Of a DNA stretch of 64,000 nucleotides, positions 52,304 to 60,678 are shown piece by piece. The notes under the pieces are model-generated. The model had not been told where the DNA came from, searched no databases, and worked only from the letters and a program-made list of their open reading frames with translations. The stretch spans positions 72,384-136,383 of the forward strand of contig DLHI01000036.1 in NCBI GenBank assembly GCA_002483135.1. Direction: 5' to 3'. Source of the stretch: Hyphomonadaceae bacterium UBA7672 (GTDB lineage Bacteria; Pseudomonadota; Alphaproteobacteria; Caulobacterales; Hyphomonadaceae). A program made the translations under genes and the position numbers. Position 1 is the first letter of the stretch; each line of letters starts with the position of its first letter.

Positions 52304-52724
52304 GGCTCTCGCTCGCAAGAACTTTGAGCGTGACACAGCATTCCTGACCGAGGCCTATTGCAACCGTCTCGGTTGGGAGCTGCACCAATGCGCATTTCCG
52401 GTCCTCGACATCACGGTCAAAGCGGCGACGCCCATCAGATTCAGATGCTCCTGCCTCAACTGGGACGAGGAGCCGCCATCGATCGCGATCTTGAAGCCTG
52501 ACGGTCAGCCCTGGGCCGAGAATCTCCCCGGCGGACAGTTTCACAACGGCCCGCACGATGCCACCGGTCGGCCCTTCATCTGCATGCGCGGCGTGCAGGA
52601 GTACCACACTCACAGCAGTCATCTGCAGGAGCATTGGGCAACCTATCGAGGCCAGGATGGGATGACCCTGACCGGCATCCTTACGCAATTGTCCCACGCG
52701 TGGAGAAGGTTCAAGGGAGCATGA
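52296..52724 (+). CDS. CEHH-motif / E2-like protein of the ubiquitin-like operon (BilB-like)
   Basis: A 142-residue protein whose GTG start lies within the last codons of the Ubl gene (8-bp overlap). The motif ICMRGVQEYHTHSSH gives Cys97, Glu102, His104 and His106, the conserved C-E-H-H set of a domain long noted beside bacterial Ubl, JAB and E1 genes. Cys97 is placed as an E2 catalytic cysteine would be, and in the Bil operon the second gene is the E2. I therefore read it as the conjugating enzyme, though a metal-binding role was first proposed for CEHH proteins. Confidence 0.65.
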   Translation: MHEALARKNFERDTAFLTEAYCNRLGWELHQCAFPVLDITVKAATPIRFRCSCLNWDEEPPSIAILKPDGQPWAENLPGGQFHNGPHDATGRPFICMRGVQEYHTHSSHLQEHWATYRGQDGMTLTGILTQLSHAWRRFKGA

Positions 52725-53200
52725 TCCGACCCCTCATCTGCAAGCCCGACATCATCGACGAGACGCTCGCGGAGGTGTGGCGCGGCGGCGCGAAGAACTG
52801 CGAGGCGTTGGTTCTGTGGCTCGGCCAGCGGTCCGGCGACGTTACGAAAGTCGTTGAGGCCTACGTGCCGGACTATGAGGCCAGACGCGACCAGTTTCAC
52901 GTCCGCCCAGATTCGATGCGGGCCATCATGACCTATTTGCGGACGACGCGGACGCACATCTGCGCCCAGGTTCATTCACACCCCGGCCGGGCCTTCCATT
53001 CGCACGTGGATGACGAATGGGCCATTGTTCGCCACCAGGGCGCTATTTCACTGGTCGTTCCGAATTTCGGATCTGGCCTCGGGACAGCTGGGTTTCTCGA
53101 CGCCGTGGCGGCGTTCGCGTTGTCGGCAACTGATCGCTGGGAGCAGATCTTGCCAGACACGCTGCCGGCGATCGTGAGGATTCAAGATGCTGACGCCTGA
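52721..53200 (+). CDS. JAB/JAMM metallopeptidase (deubiquitinase-like, BilC-like)
   Basis: A 159-residue zinc protease from the ATG at 52721, overlapping the previous stop (ATGA). The metal motif is VHSHPGRAFHSHVDDEW: His85, His87, Ser94 and Asp97, one residue shorter than the classical JAMM spacing, as is common in bacterial JABs. Probable jobs are trimming the Ubl C-terminus and removing Ubl from targets. It overlaps the E1 gene by 14 bp. Confidence 0.85.
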   Translation: MIRPLICKPDIIDETLAEVWRGGAKNCEALVLWLGQRSGDVTKVVEAYVPDYEARRDQFHVRPDSMRAIMTYLRTTRTHICAQVHSHPGRAFHSHVDDEWAIVRHQGAISLVVPNFGSGLGTAGFLDAVAAFALSATDRWEQILPDTLPAIVRIQDADA

Positions 53201-54587
53201 GCAAGAGAACGCTCGCACGTTGATGAAGTTGATGGGGTTGTCAGAGGATGAAGCCGTTCAGAAATTGAAATGGCGCGTCGCCATCTCTGCCACAGGATCG
53301 GCTGGCGAGCGGCTTGCCTTGCTGATCAAACAGGTCGTCGGCCTGACTGTCGAGGTGGTCGCGATCGAAGATCAGCCCGATCTCGAGTTTGCGATCAACC
53401 GACCACCCGCGGGTCAAGCCCCGCTCCAAATACTGGCGACAATTGATGCACAGGGCATGGTCGCATGGTCGCCATCGAATTCTGGCCGCGCGCCAGCTGG
53501 TGACATGCCGCCTGATGTCGCGATGAAAATCGCGGCCTGCTATGCAGCCGGCTACATCCTCTCCGAATGGCGCGGCGGCGAGCATTGCGCTGCTCTACCC
53601 CGCCCCTTTACCGTGGATTTCGCGAAGCTCGGCATCACGCCAGCACTGGCCAATCAGGCGATCGACATGAGCGCTAGCGTTCTTGTCGGCGGCGGCGGCG
53701 TGGCGAACGGGTTTCTCTGGGCGGCTGAAGAGCTGTTGCTGACGGGTCGCTTGCTGATCGTTGACCCCAAGACAGTATCCAAGGGCAATCTCAACCGCTG
53801 TCTTCTGTTCACCGAGGCCGACTTGGGAGAAAACAAGGCCGAGGTGCTCGCCCGAAACGTTCGTATCGGCAATCTTGAACTGGTTCCGTTTGTCGGCTCA
53901 TTCGACGCTGTCGTCCGAGCGAGACAACGGGTCAAACAAGCGATCGTCACGGTCGATAGCCGCGCTGCCCGCCGGGTGATTCAGAATGGACTCCCGCTGG
54001 AAGTTCTGGACGCCTCGACGACTGACGTTACGTCTGTGGTGGTTCACAGCCACGCCCAACCGACGGATGGGGCCTGCCTCGCCTGTATCTACAAGCACAA
54101 TCCTGCGGAAGACGAACGTGAGCTCAGCATTGCCGAAGGCCTTGGCATCTCCGTGGCCGAGGTAAAGCAGGACTTCATCGATGCCACACTAGCCCGCAAG
54201 CTATGCGGCATCCATCCTGGCCTTGATGAAGCAGCGTTGATCAATACGCAGCTGACCAGCCTCTACAAGCAGCTGTGCGGCGCACAGTCGCTTCTCACGA
54301 ACGCGGGAGAGCAGGCACTGGCTCCTTTTGCTTTCGTTTCAAATTTGGCCGGGGCGCTGCTGGCTCTCGAACTCTTGAAATTCAGCGCTGACCGCGAGGC
54401 GGCGACACAGTCGCACTATCTTACGCTTGATCCGTGGCGACCGCCGCACAAATTGGCCCGCCGCGTCTATGGCCGCGCGGCCGACTGCGGGTTTTGTGCT
54501 GATCCGGCAAACCTGAGCGTTCTCGCCTCCGTATGGCCAGAATGGCTTGGGTCGGGCGATGATGGCCCCAGTGAAGCAGCTGCGTAA
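53187..54587 (+). CDS. E1-like ubiquitin-activating ThiF-fold protein (BilD-like)
   Basis: A 466-residue enzyme. An N-terminal domain (about 1-140) resembles the E1-N region; the ThiF adenylation domain has VGGGGVANG (167-175), Asp193, Asn203-Arg204 and Lys217 in the usual ATP-binding order. Cys297/Cys300 (CLAC) and Cys434/Cys437 (CGFC) form a likely zinc site, and Cys340 in RKLCGIHPG is a candidate thioester cysteine. It would adenylate the Ubl and pass it to the second gene product. Complete and intact. Confidence 0.85.
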   Translation: MLTPEQENARTLMKLMGLSEDEAVQKLKWRVAISATGSAGERLALLIKQVVGLTVEVVAIEDQPDLEFAINRPPAGQAPLQILATIDAQGMVAWSPSNSGRAPAGDMPPDVAMKIAACYAAGYILSEWRGGEHCAALPRPFTVDFAKLGITPALANQAIDMSASVLVGGGGVANGFLWAAEELLLTGRLLIVDPKTVSKGNLNRCLLFTEADLGENKAEVLARNVRIGNLELVPFVGSFDAVVRARQRVKQAIVTVDSRAARRVIQNGLPLEVLDASTTDVTSVVVHSHAQPTDGACLACIYKHNPAEDERELSIAEGLGISVAEVKQDFIDATLARKLCGIHPGLDEAALINTQLTSLYKQLCGAQSLLTNAGEQALAPFAFVSNLAGALLALELLKFSADREAATQSHYLTLDPWRPPHKLARRVYGRAADCGFCADPANLSVLASVWPEWLGSGDDGPSEAAA

Positions 54588-54748
54588 TCAGTTCGTCGGT
54601 ATCGCTACGCATCCATGATCAGCTCGCCATCGAGCGGCTTACAACGGACCGACGGGCAATGGACTTGCCCATTTGATCACCGTTTGCTCTCATTTTCCGC
54701 GAGCATGCTACTGTCTAACTGCTTGGCCTCGACGCAGGTAAGTGTCTG

Positions 54749-56041
54749 CTATGGCCTCGCCTCCGCTTTCGTGCGCGCGACACAGCGGTCATCTTTCAAT
54801 GCCGGCGCAGCAAGCTTCGCAGCGATCTGACGCCCGATTTCATCGGCAGCTCGCCGAAGCGGCGTGTCTGCCAGGTGCGCATACCGCTGCGTTGTGGACG
54901 CCTGTCGGTGACCGAGGATACCGCCGATGAGCGGAAGCCCAACCCCACCACTCGCACCAACGCTGGCGAACGTGTGCCTCAAGTCGTGAATGCGGACATC
55001 GCCGATGCCGGCCGCCTTGCGGATGCGACACCACTCCTTCGAGAGTCCATCGAAGTGCCCGTCCGAGCGCGCGGCCGGAAACACCCACTTTGCATTGTCG
55101 TTCGCCCATTCGCGCTCGGCCACCAGCAGGTCGATGGCAGCACCGGCCAGAGGAATGATCTTTGCGCCGGTCTTGCTGCTCTCGAGCCGGAGCATCCCGA
55201 ACTCAAAGTCCACTTCGGGCCATTTCAGGGCTTCAATCTCGCCGCGACGCGCACCCGTCAGGATGAGGAGCCGGATGATGGTTGCTGCCTTGCCAGCTGT
55301 TGGCGAGGCAGCGGGCGTATCGAGCGCCTGACCGAGCTGTCTGATCTCAGCTGCGCTTAGGTAGCGGTGCCGCTTCTGGCTTGGAGCCAGTTTGACCCCC
55401 AATGCCGGATTCCGCTCAATCAGCCTTTGATCCACTGCGAAGGACAGGATTGACGACAGCAGGCGGATCGTACGGGCAGCTGTGCCTGCACCTCCCTTGA
55501 CGTTGACGAGGCCCCGCTTCCTACCCTTCCGCTTGGTGCGAGAGTCTCCCTTGGCGATCTGATTGCGAAGGTGCTCGATGTCACTTCTCGTCAGATCGAC
55601 GACGGCGCGGTGTCCAATCAGGGGTTTCAGGTGATGATTGGCCTGCGCCACCTCGTTAGCGATATTCTGCGGGGAGCGAGGTTCGCCGGTCCGTCGATTG
55701 GTCGTGACACCCGTTGTCGACCAGATGTCGATGAGCTCGGCAACCGTTGCAGCCGTCCGATGGCGAAGGCGCTCCTCCGCTGGATCTTCCCCTAGCCCCG
55801 CTTTCCGCAGAACCGCTTTGGCTTCAATCCGGGCCTCGTCCACGGTCGATGTTCCGTAGACGCCGACGGTGAGTTTCCTGAGCCTCGCCTTGCGACCGCC
55901 GCCCACACGATACTGAACGACGAATGTCTTCTTGCCAGCGGGCCTGACGCGAAGTCCGAACATCGGAAGCTCGTCGTCCCAATAGATGCGATCCACCGCT
56001 TCGGGCATCACCGCATCGACAGATCGTTTGGTCAGGCGCAC
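54749..56041 (-). CDS. Tyrosine-recombinase integrase
   Basis: A 430-residue phage-type integrase with an N-terminal DUF4102 arm-binding domain (RIYWDDELPMFGLRVRPAGK), a central SAM-like region and a C-terminal catalytic domain: Arg in LILTGARRGEIEALKW, His-Arg in IHDLRHTFAS, His in GHRQASTTQ and Tyr in QRYAHL. The set is complete. It lies 278 bp from the tRNA-Thr fragment at 56319-56364, the expected arrangement at an element end, and probably integrates the element at that tRNA. Confidence 0.93.
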   Translation of the reverse strand: MRLTKRSVDAVMPEAVDRIYWDDELPMFGLRVRPAGKKTFVVQYRVGGGRKARLRKLTVGVYGTSTVDEARIEAKAVLRKAGLGEDPAEERLRHRTAATVAELIDIWSTTGVTTNRRTGEPRSPQNIANEVAQANHHLKPLIGHRAVVDLTRSDIEHLRNQIAKGDSRTKRKGRKRGLVNVKGGAGTAARTIRLLSSILSFAVDQRLIERNPALGVKLAPSQKRHRYLSAAEIRQLGQALDTPAASPTAGKAATIIRLLILTGARRGEIEALKWPEVDFEFGMLRLESSKTGAKIIPLAGAAIDLLVAEREWANDNAKWVFPAARSDGHFDGLSKEWCRIRKAAGIGDVRIHDLRHTFASVGASGGVGLPLIGGILGHRQASTTQRYAHLADTPLRRAADEIGRQIAAKLAAPALKDDRCVARTKAEARP

Positions 56042-56318
56042 CGGAACCCCCGTTTTTGCTCTATTTCTGAGACCCTAGCGCGAGATTTCTGGGCATCACC
56101 TGGGCATCACCGTGCACGGGAATCGGAGGTGATTTGAGGAAACAGGAGGAAACGTAAATTGCCATCGAACCTTCCTCGTCTGATGGATTTGCGGACTGTG
56201 AGTATCGCTGCAAACCCTTGTGGCACTGGCAGAATTGCCACGCGATGCTACAGCCGGATATGGAAGGTGGCAGGCGCTGATGCATGTCGACTCAGCCGAC
56301 TGCGAACGCTCTGTCTGG
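56042..56318. other. Gap between integrase and attachment site
   Basis: These 277 bp hold no supportable gene. The integrase promoter and its arm-type binding sites are expected here. A near-direct repeat, TGGGCATCACC followed by TGGGCATCACCG (about 56091 and 56102), is a candidate arm site. Confidence 0.4.
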
Positions 56319-56364
56319 ATTCGTAATGCGGGGGTCAGGTGTTCAAGTCACCTAGGCAGCACCA
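56319..56364 (+). other. Right attachment site: 3' fragment of tRNA-Thr(CGT)
   Basis: The sequence ATTCGTAATGCGG (anticodon loop with CGT), then the T-arm AGGTGTTCAAGTCACCT and the acceptor end AGGCAGCACCA, is the 3' half of a tRNA-Thr. The 5' half is missing: upstream bases do not pair to make D, anticodon or acceptor stems. The intact tRNA should be at the left end of the element; I found no second copy in the window. Confidence 0.75.
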
Positions 56365-56518
56365 TCTTTTCAAATACTTAGCTCGAAGCTCAACTGCCCC
56401 GACGTGCAACCGGAAGCACATCGGAAGCACCGCGAGCCAAAATCACTCACAGCAAAGACGAGCGACGCGCCGTGTTGGACGGCGTGACAGCTCGTTTCCG
56501 AAAATCGATTGAACGGTC

Positions 56519-56995
56519 TTAGGCGCCCATCGCGGCGGATGCCGCGTCCTGCGAAGTCGACTGCCGGCGGCGCTCCGCCGCGAATGCTTCGAGGTCTGCC
56601 GGGTCGTAACGGATGGCCCGGTCGGTCGCGCGGATGAAACGCGGACCACGGCCCAGGCATCTCATCTTGTCGAGCGTCGACTTCGACAGGCCAAGTCGGA
56701 GCGCGGCTTCCCGAACATCGAGGAGACGCCGAGGTTCGGCGACAGAGGCGACAACTGCGTTCAAGATTTTTTGCGGCCGCCCTCGACCGCGCGATGCGCC
56801 AAGAATGTAGTCAAGGAGCGGATCGACCGCGCTCCTGGCCAGCTGCTCTCTCTCCTTGGCTGTGGTGGCGGCACGCACTGGCTCGACCGGAAACGGGGCT
56901 GGTGCTTCGACCGCCGGTGGCAACGGCCGAGAAAACAGATCGAGCTGCGCCGAACCCTTCGGCTTGTATGCGGCCTTCGCTCTCTTGCCCTTCAT
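56519..56995 (-). CDS. HTH (AlpA/excisionase-like) regulator
   Basis: A 158-residue protein from the ATG at 56995. The C-terminal MerR-like HTH reads LLDVREAALRLGLSKSTLDK then IRATDRAIRYDPADLEAFAA, as in excisionases and AlpA-type regulators; the N-terminal part is basic and Pro/Ala-rich. It lies 154 bp beyond the att site, probably in a different element from the integrase. It may control excision or transfer of that element. Confidence 0.7.
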   Translation of the reverse strand: MKGKRAKAAYKPKGSAQLDLFSRPLPPAVEAPAPFPVEPVRAATTAKEREQLARSAVDPLLDYILGASRGRGRPQKILNAVVASVAEPRRLLDVREAALRLGLSKSTLDKMRCLGRGPRFIRATDRAIRYDPADLEAFAAERRRQSTSQDAASAAMGA

Positions 56996-57167
56996 CACGC
57001 ACTCCACGCCATCGGCATTGGGCGTGGCCGTGGTCAGAACTCAACCGCTTGAAACCCCTGCGAGTGTTTGCGGTGGAATCACCGTGCGGTTCTCGCTGAA
57101 TAAGAGAGGTTCGACCTGTTGTCTGCCGTCGCGATGCCCGTGATTCGCCCATGTCAGACAATGGCTT

Positions 57168-57491
57168 TCATTTCAGCTGAACTGGATCGCAGCTTCCCCC
57201 CACCGTGCAACTCGGACCGTATGCCGTGGCAGGCTCGCACGCACACTCCGCTGCACGCTTGCGCTTGGCCCGCCCCCTCAGGAACAGAAACAGAGCCGAC
57301 GCCGCAAGCGCCATCAGGACGGCGTCACAGGCCAGCTGCGCCCACGAACGGCCGAACAGGCCGCTTGCGGCCGCGCCCGCAACCCCAGCGCCGCCCGCCA
57401 CGCCCAGCAGGGGCAACAGCAGCGGGGCACAGCAGGCCGCGCAGGCGACCCCCACTCCTGCAACGACCTTCCAGCGCCCTGACTTAATCAT
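57168..57491 (-). CDS. Small Cys-rich membrane protein, MerF/MerT-like
   Basis: A 107-residue inner-membrane protein. GVACAACCAPLLLPLLG gives paired cysteines at the first membrane segment, and a second segment (AVLMALAASALFLFL) leads to a tail with four cysteines (CACEPATAYGPSCTVGGSCD). This resembles mercuric transporters, where vicinal Cys pairs relay Hg2+ inward. A divergent MerR gene supports a metal role. The exact metal is uncertain, and no mercuric reductase is next to it. Confidence 0.6.
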   Translation of the reverse strand: MIKSGRWKVVAGVGVACAACCAPLLLPLLGVAGGAGVAGAAASGLFGRSWAQLACDAVLMALAASALFLFLRGRAKRKRAAECACEPATAYGPSCTVGGSCDPVQLK

Positions 57492-57530
57492 TGGTGGTAT
57501 CCCTTCGCATTGTTGACAGTGCGACCGTGC

Positions 57531-57551
57531 ATCCTCAGGTAACATGAGGAT
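57531..57551. promoter_or_regulatory. Candidate MerR operator
   Basis: A 7-bp inverted repeat, ATCCTCA and TGAGGAT, is separated by 7 bp and lies between the divergent merR and membrane-protein genes. TTGATC on the minus strand, followed by a 19-bp spacer, fits the extended promoters that MerR proteins twist open. TTGACA (57513-57518) may serve merR. Confidence 0.55.
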
Positions 57552-57577
57552 CAAGCGGAAAGTGCGGTTTGCGTATC

Positions 57578-57997
57578 ATGGCAGACATGAGCATCGGCCA
57601 AGCGGCAGAACGGTCAGGCTGCACTGTCGCGACCGTGCGCCACTACGAAGACGAAGGCTTGCTGAAGGCAATTGGCCGCGCCTCCAATGGCCGCCGCGTG
57701 TATGGCTGGCCGGACATTCATCGCCTGCGTTTCGTTCGCAGGTGCCGTGACCTTGGTTTCAGCATTGGCGATGTGCGTACACTGCTCGGCGCAGCCGATG
57801 CGCCATCACCTGATTGTCTCGCCGTGCGTGACATGGCCGTTGCCCACATCGACCGGTTGCGGTTGATGCGTGCGGAAATTGACACGCTGGAACGGTCCCT
57901 GTTGTCGCTGGCGAATACCTGCAATGAGGCCTGCGCCACCGGCCGGTCGCCCGCATGCACCATCGTGGAAGACCTGGGCGCTACAGCCTCAGGCTGA
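57578..57997 (+). CDS. MerR-family metal-responsive regulator
   Basis: A 139-residue regulator from the ATG at 57578. HTH: SIGQAAERSGCTVATVRHYE then DEGLLKAIGRASNGRRVYGW; the dimerisation helix follows, and the tail has CNEACATGRSPACTIVEDL with cysteines as expected for a metal sensor. It probably activates the divergent Cys-rich membrane protein gene. Its 3' end overlaps ynfA on the other strand by 9 bp. Confidence 0.85.
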   Translation: MADMSIGQAAERSGCTVATVRHYEDEGLLKAIGRASNGRRVYGWPDIHRLRFVRRCRDLGFSIGDVRTLLGAADAPSPDCLAVRDMAVAHIDRLRLMRAEIDTLERSLLSLANTCNEACATGRSPACTIVEDLGATASG

Positions 57998-58321
57998 CCT
58001 AGGCGCGAACAGGATCACGGCGGCGCCCGCGATACTCAGGACCGCTCCTACAGCGTCCCAGTTGTCGGGGCGGGTCTTCTCTACCGTCCACATCCAGGCC
58101 AAAGACGCGACGATGTAGACGCCACCGTAAGCCGCGAAAGCCCGGCCGGCCGCAACTGTGGGCACCAGCGTTAACAGCCATGCGAACAGGATCAGGGAGC
58201 CAATTCCCGGCACGACCCACCATGCCGCTTGTCCATTGCGAAGCCACGCCCAGAAGGCGAAGCACCCGGCAATCTCGGCAATTGCCGCGGCAGCGTAGAT
58301 AGCGATGACCGATGCGCTCAT
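57989..58321 (-). CDS. YnfA-family small membrane protein
   Basis: A 110-residue protein with four transmembrane segments and the family pattern AIAEIAGCFAFWAWLRNGQA, GRAFAAYGGVYIVASLAW and KTRPDNWDAVGA. YnfA proteins are SMR-like transporters linked to toxic-compound resistance. It travels here with the metal cassette and converges on merR. Confidence 0.9.
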   Translation of the reverse strand: MSASVIAIYAAAAIAEIAGCFAFWAWLRNGQAAWWVVPGIGSLILFAWLLTLVPTVAAGRAFAAYGGVYIVASLAWMWTVEKTRPDNWDAVGAVLSIAGAAVILFAPRSA

Positions 58322-58426
58322 TTGGCCTGACTACTATGTGGCAATCCGTTGGAGCAACGGCTTTGCCTTCCCGATTTGCGAGTCGAGGCTTTCGTCAGGT
58401 GCACCGGTGTACTCCGCTACCAACAA

Positions 58427-60418
58427 TCACCCGACACCTCGCCCGATGCCGCGGGACAGTGTCCACGACAGTCCTTGCCCGCGCATCGCCCCATCGACTT
58501 CGCGACCCGCAAACCTCTCTAGCGCCGGCCGCCACGGCACCAGATTGGCCTGCCGTTCCCCGATGATCAGCGCCATCCGTCCCTGCGCGAGATCGATCCT
58601 GCGCGCGTAGACGCCTGACACCCGATGAGCATCGTAGGTCAGCACCGGTATTCCAAGTTCGCCCGACAGGACCCGCGCTCGGTTCGTCAATTCGACCTGG
58701 GCCAACCGCTGCATCACCTGCCTGGACGGCGCTGCCTCATGCGGCGCCATCCATCCCTGCTCGATGAGGAAAAGACGCCGCTGTTGCAGCGCCTGCTCGA
58801 ACTCACGCGCGATCCTGGCATCACCGGAGGGGCCGTCCGCTTCACCGATCAGAACGCGGTCCAGATGTGTCGGCGCTATCGCTTCAACCTGCTCGCCCAA
58901 CGACCAGTAGCTCGCGACCTGGATTGAGAACGGCGCTCTGAGAACTAGTCGCTCCTCGAACGCCATCGCGTTCGCGATGTGGTCACGGCCAACGATGAAC
59001 TCGCCATTCCCCGACCGCTGAACCAGCCCCATGCGCCGCATGACCTCGAGTCTGCGAACGTTGGCGGCAACGAGCCGGTGGTCGACATTCGGCTCCAGCT
59101 CACCGTGGATTCGCGTCGAGTAGATACCACCGCTGTTCGCGGCGATCCGAGCGACAGCCGTATCCGAGGCACGGACCGTCGCTACGTTTGGCTCAAAGCT
59201 GACTATTGCCCCCGGTTCGGCGCCGCCGAGGACAGCGAGATCCTGCGGACGTTCAAACCGCGCATAGCGGAGTTCCCCGCTGCCGGTTTCGACGACGGCC
59301 AGGAACTGGTCGCCGATTTCATCGACGGGGCCGAGATGGACGAGTTCCCCGATGACGGGAGTATCGCGATCGGCTTCGAGGACAAGGCGCGGCTCCCTGC
59401 CCGGCTGAACTGACGCAACCGTTCGCACCACGTCTTCATGCGCTGCCATGGCCCGGAGCCGCGTCGCCAGGCCGCCGTCGAGACGCCAGCCATCCGTCCC
59501 CCGTTCGGCCAGACCCCATCCCTCCAGCCGCTCCAGCCGGGCGATGAGATCCGGTCGCGTCGGCATGATCGCGCCGGCGCGAGCCGCCGCCGCCAGCTCG
59601 CGGTCGAGCGGCGTCACCGCCATCCGGCTGATGTCCGCAAACCGCTCCTGCACCAGGTCAACGCCGAGTCTCGGCCCCAGGACCCGGGTGACGATTTCCT
59701 GCGCCTGCTCCCGGATGCCCGAGGAGATCAGCCGGGATGGAATGAACAGTTCCTGGCCGTCCGGCCGCCGTCCCCGGATCAGGACGTGGGTGTGCGGATT
59801 GTCGGTGTCGTGGTGATCGACAGCCAGCCATTCGAGCCGCGTGCCGAGCCTGGCTTCAAGCCCGGCCATGACCTCACGGATGAAGGGCCTGAGGTCGCCA
59901 AGCGCTGCGCCGTCTTCGGCGCTGACGATCATCCGGAAATGTCGAGGGTCGTCCGACCAGCCCGCGGTGATCGCTTTCGCGTCGACCGTGTCACTCGCCC
60001 GGTCGTAGAATGCAAAGCGGACCGACCCGCTTGTCTCCTCACGCGTCAGATAGTCGACTGACCGTGTGGGATCTTCGGGCTTCTGATCGGCGGCGACCTC
60101 CGGCGAGCGTCCGCGCTGTGCCCCGTCGCGGGAGAGGTAGGCGACGTGCGCGCGCAGGGGCGCCGCCCGCCCGCCGCCATTGGCAGCGTAGCGCATCTTC
60201 ACGACCACACGCCGAGCTGCGACAGACGGCTGCCGGGTCTGGCCAGCCGACCCTTTGGCGAAGTGCGCCCGCACGCTTGGCTGACGGGGCTTGGGACCGA
60301 AGGAGCGAGGCTGGCGCGTCGCCTGCCGCACGGCGGACCGCACGCCCTTGAGCTTTGGCGCCCGGTCAGCGGGCGGCTTGCCAAGTTTCGGTTCGAACTC
60401 GTTATCGCGTGTCGCCAT
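58427..60418 (-). CDS. DUF3363-containing relaxase (mobilisation nuclease)
   Basis: A 663-residue relaxase from the ATG at 60418 (MATRDNEFEPKLGKPPADRA); an earlier in-frame start at 60493 adds a hydrophobic stretch unlike the family. The metal-binding motif is VDHHDTDNPHTHVLIRG, with an active-site Tyr probably in the upstream HVAYLSRDG or VDYLTRE blocks. The C-terminal half is DUF3363. It nicks oriT and pilots DNA through the TraG/Trb channel. It is the only relaxase in the window and is separated from the trb operon by the defence island and att site. Confidence 0.9.
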   Translation of the reverse strand: MATRDNEFEPKLGKPPADRAPKLKGVRSAVRQATRQPRSFGPKPRQPSVRAHFAKGSAGQTRQPSVAARRVVVKMRYAANGGGRAAPLRAHVAYLSRDGAQRGRSPEVAADQKPEDPTRSVDYLTREETSGSVRFAFYDRASDTVDAKAITAGWSDDPRHFRMIVSAEDGAALGDLRPFIREVMAGLEARLGTRLEWLAVDHHDTDNPHTHVLIRGRRPDGQELFIPSRLISSGIREQAQEIVTRVLGPRLGVDLVQERFADISRMAVTPLDRELAAAARAGAIMPTRPDLIARLERLEGWGLAERGTDGWRLDGGLATRLRAMAAHEDVVRTVASVQPGREPRLVLEADRDTPVIGELVHLGPVDEIGDQFLAVVETGSGELRYARFERPQDLAVLGGAEPGAIVSFEPNVATVRASDTAVARIAANSGGIYSTRIHGELEPNVDHRLVAANVRRLEVMRRMGLVQRSGNGEFIVGRDHIANAMAFEERLVLRAPFSIQVASYWSLGEQVEAIAPTHLDRVLIGEADGPSGDARIAREFEQALQQRRLFLIEQGWMAPHEAAPSRQVMQRLAQVELTNRARVLSGELGIPVLTYDAHRVSGVYARRIDLAQGRMALIIGERQANLVPWRPALERFAGREVDGAMRGQGLSWTLSRGIGRGVG

Positions 60419-60576
60419 GGTGATGGCGATGATCATCATGACGGCGGCGATTTCCACCGCTTGCACCCTCACAACGAAACGCGGCGCATGCACTGCAAGC
60501 GTTGCGCTAATCCACGGTGCAAAGAACTATGTGCAGACAGGGCTATAAGGCCCGCAGCACGGCACGTGCTTTATCT

Positions 60577-60597
60577 TGCAATCCACCGCACTCTCCC
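60577..60597 (+). repeat. Left part of the CCACCGCA repeat tract upstream of the relaxase
   Basis: GCAATCCACCGCA followed by ACTCTCCC (the IS66 target copy). The same words continue on the far side of IS66 at 63538-63590, so the element split one repeat tract. Confidence 0.55.
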
Positions 60598-60678
60598 GTA
60601 ACCGTCCGGTTTCCACACGTCGATCACAGGATGCGCTCACGCTCACGATCGGCTTGCCTCCAGTCTACGGAGGCGACG

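Noticed and set aside
56250..56364. Complete tRNA-Thr gene at the att site
   Set aside because: Only the anticodon loop, T-arm and acceptor 3' strand fit; the 5' acceptor, D-arm and 5' anticodon stem do not pair, so it is a fragment.
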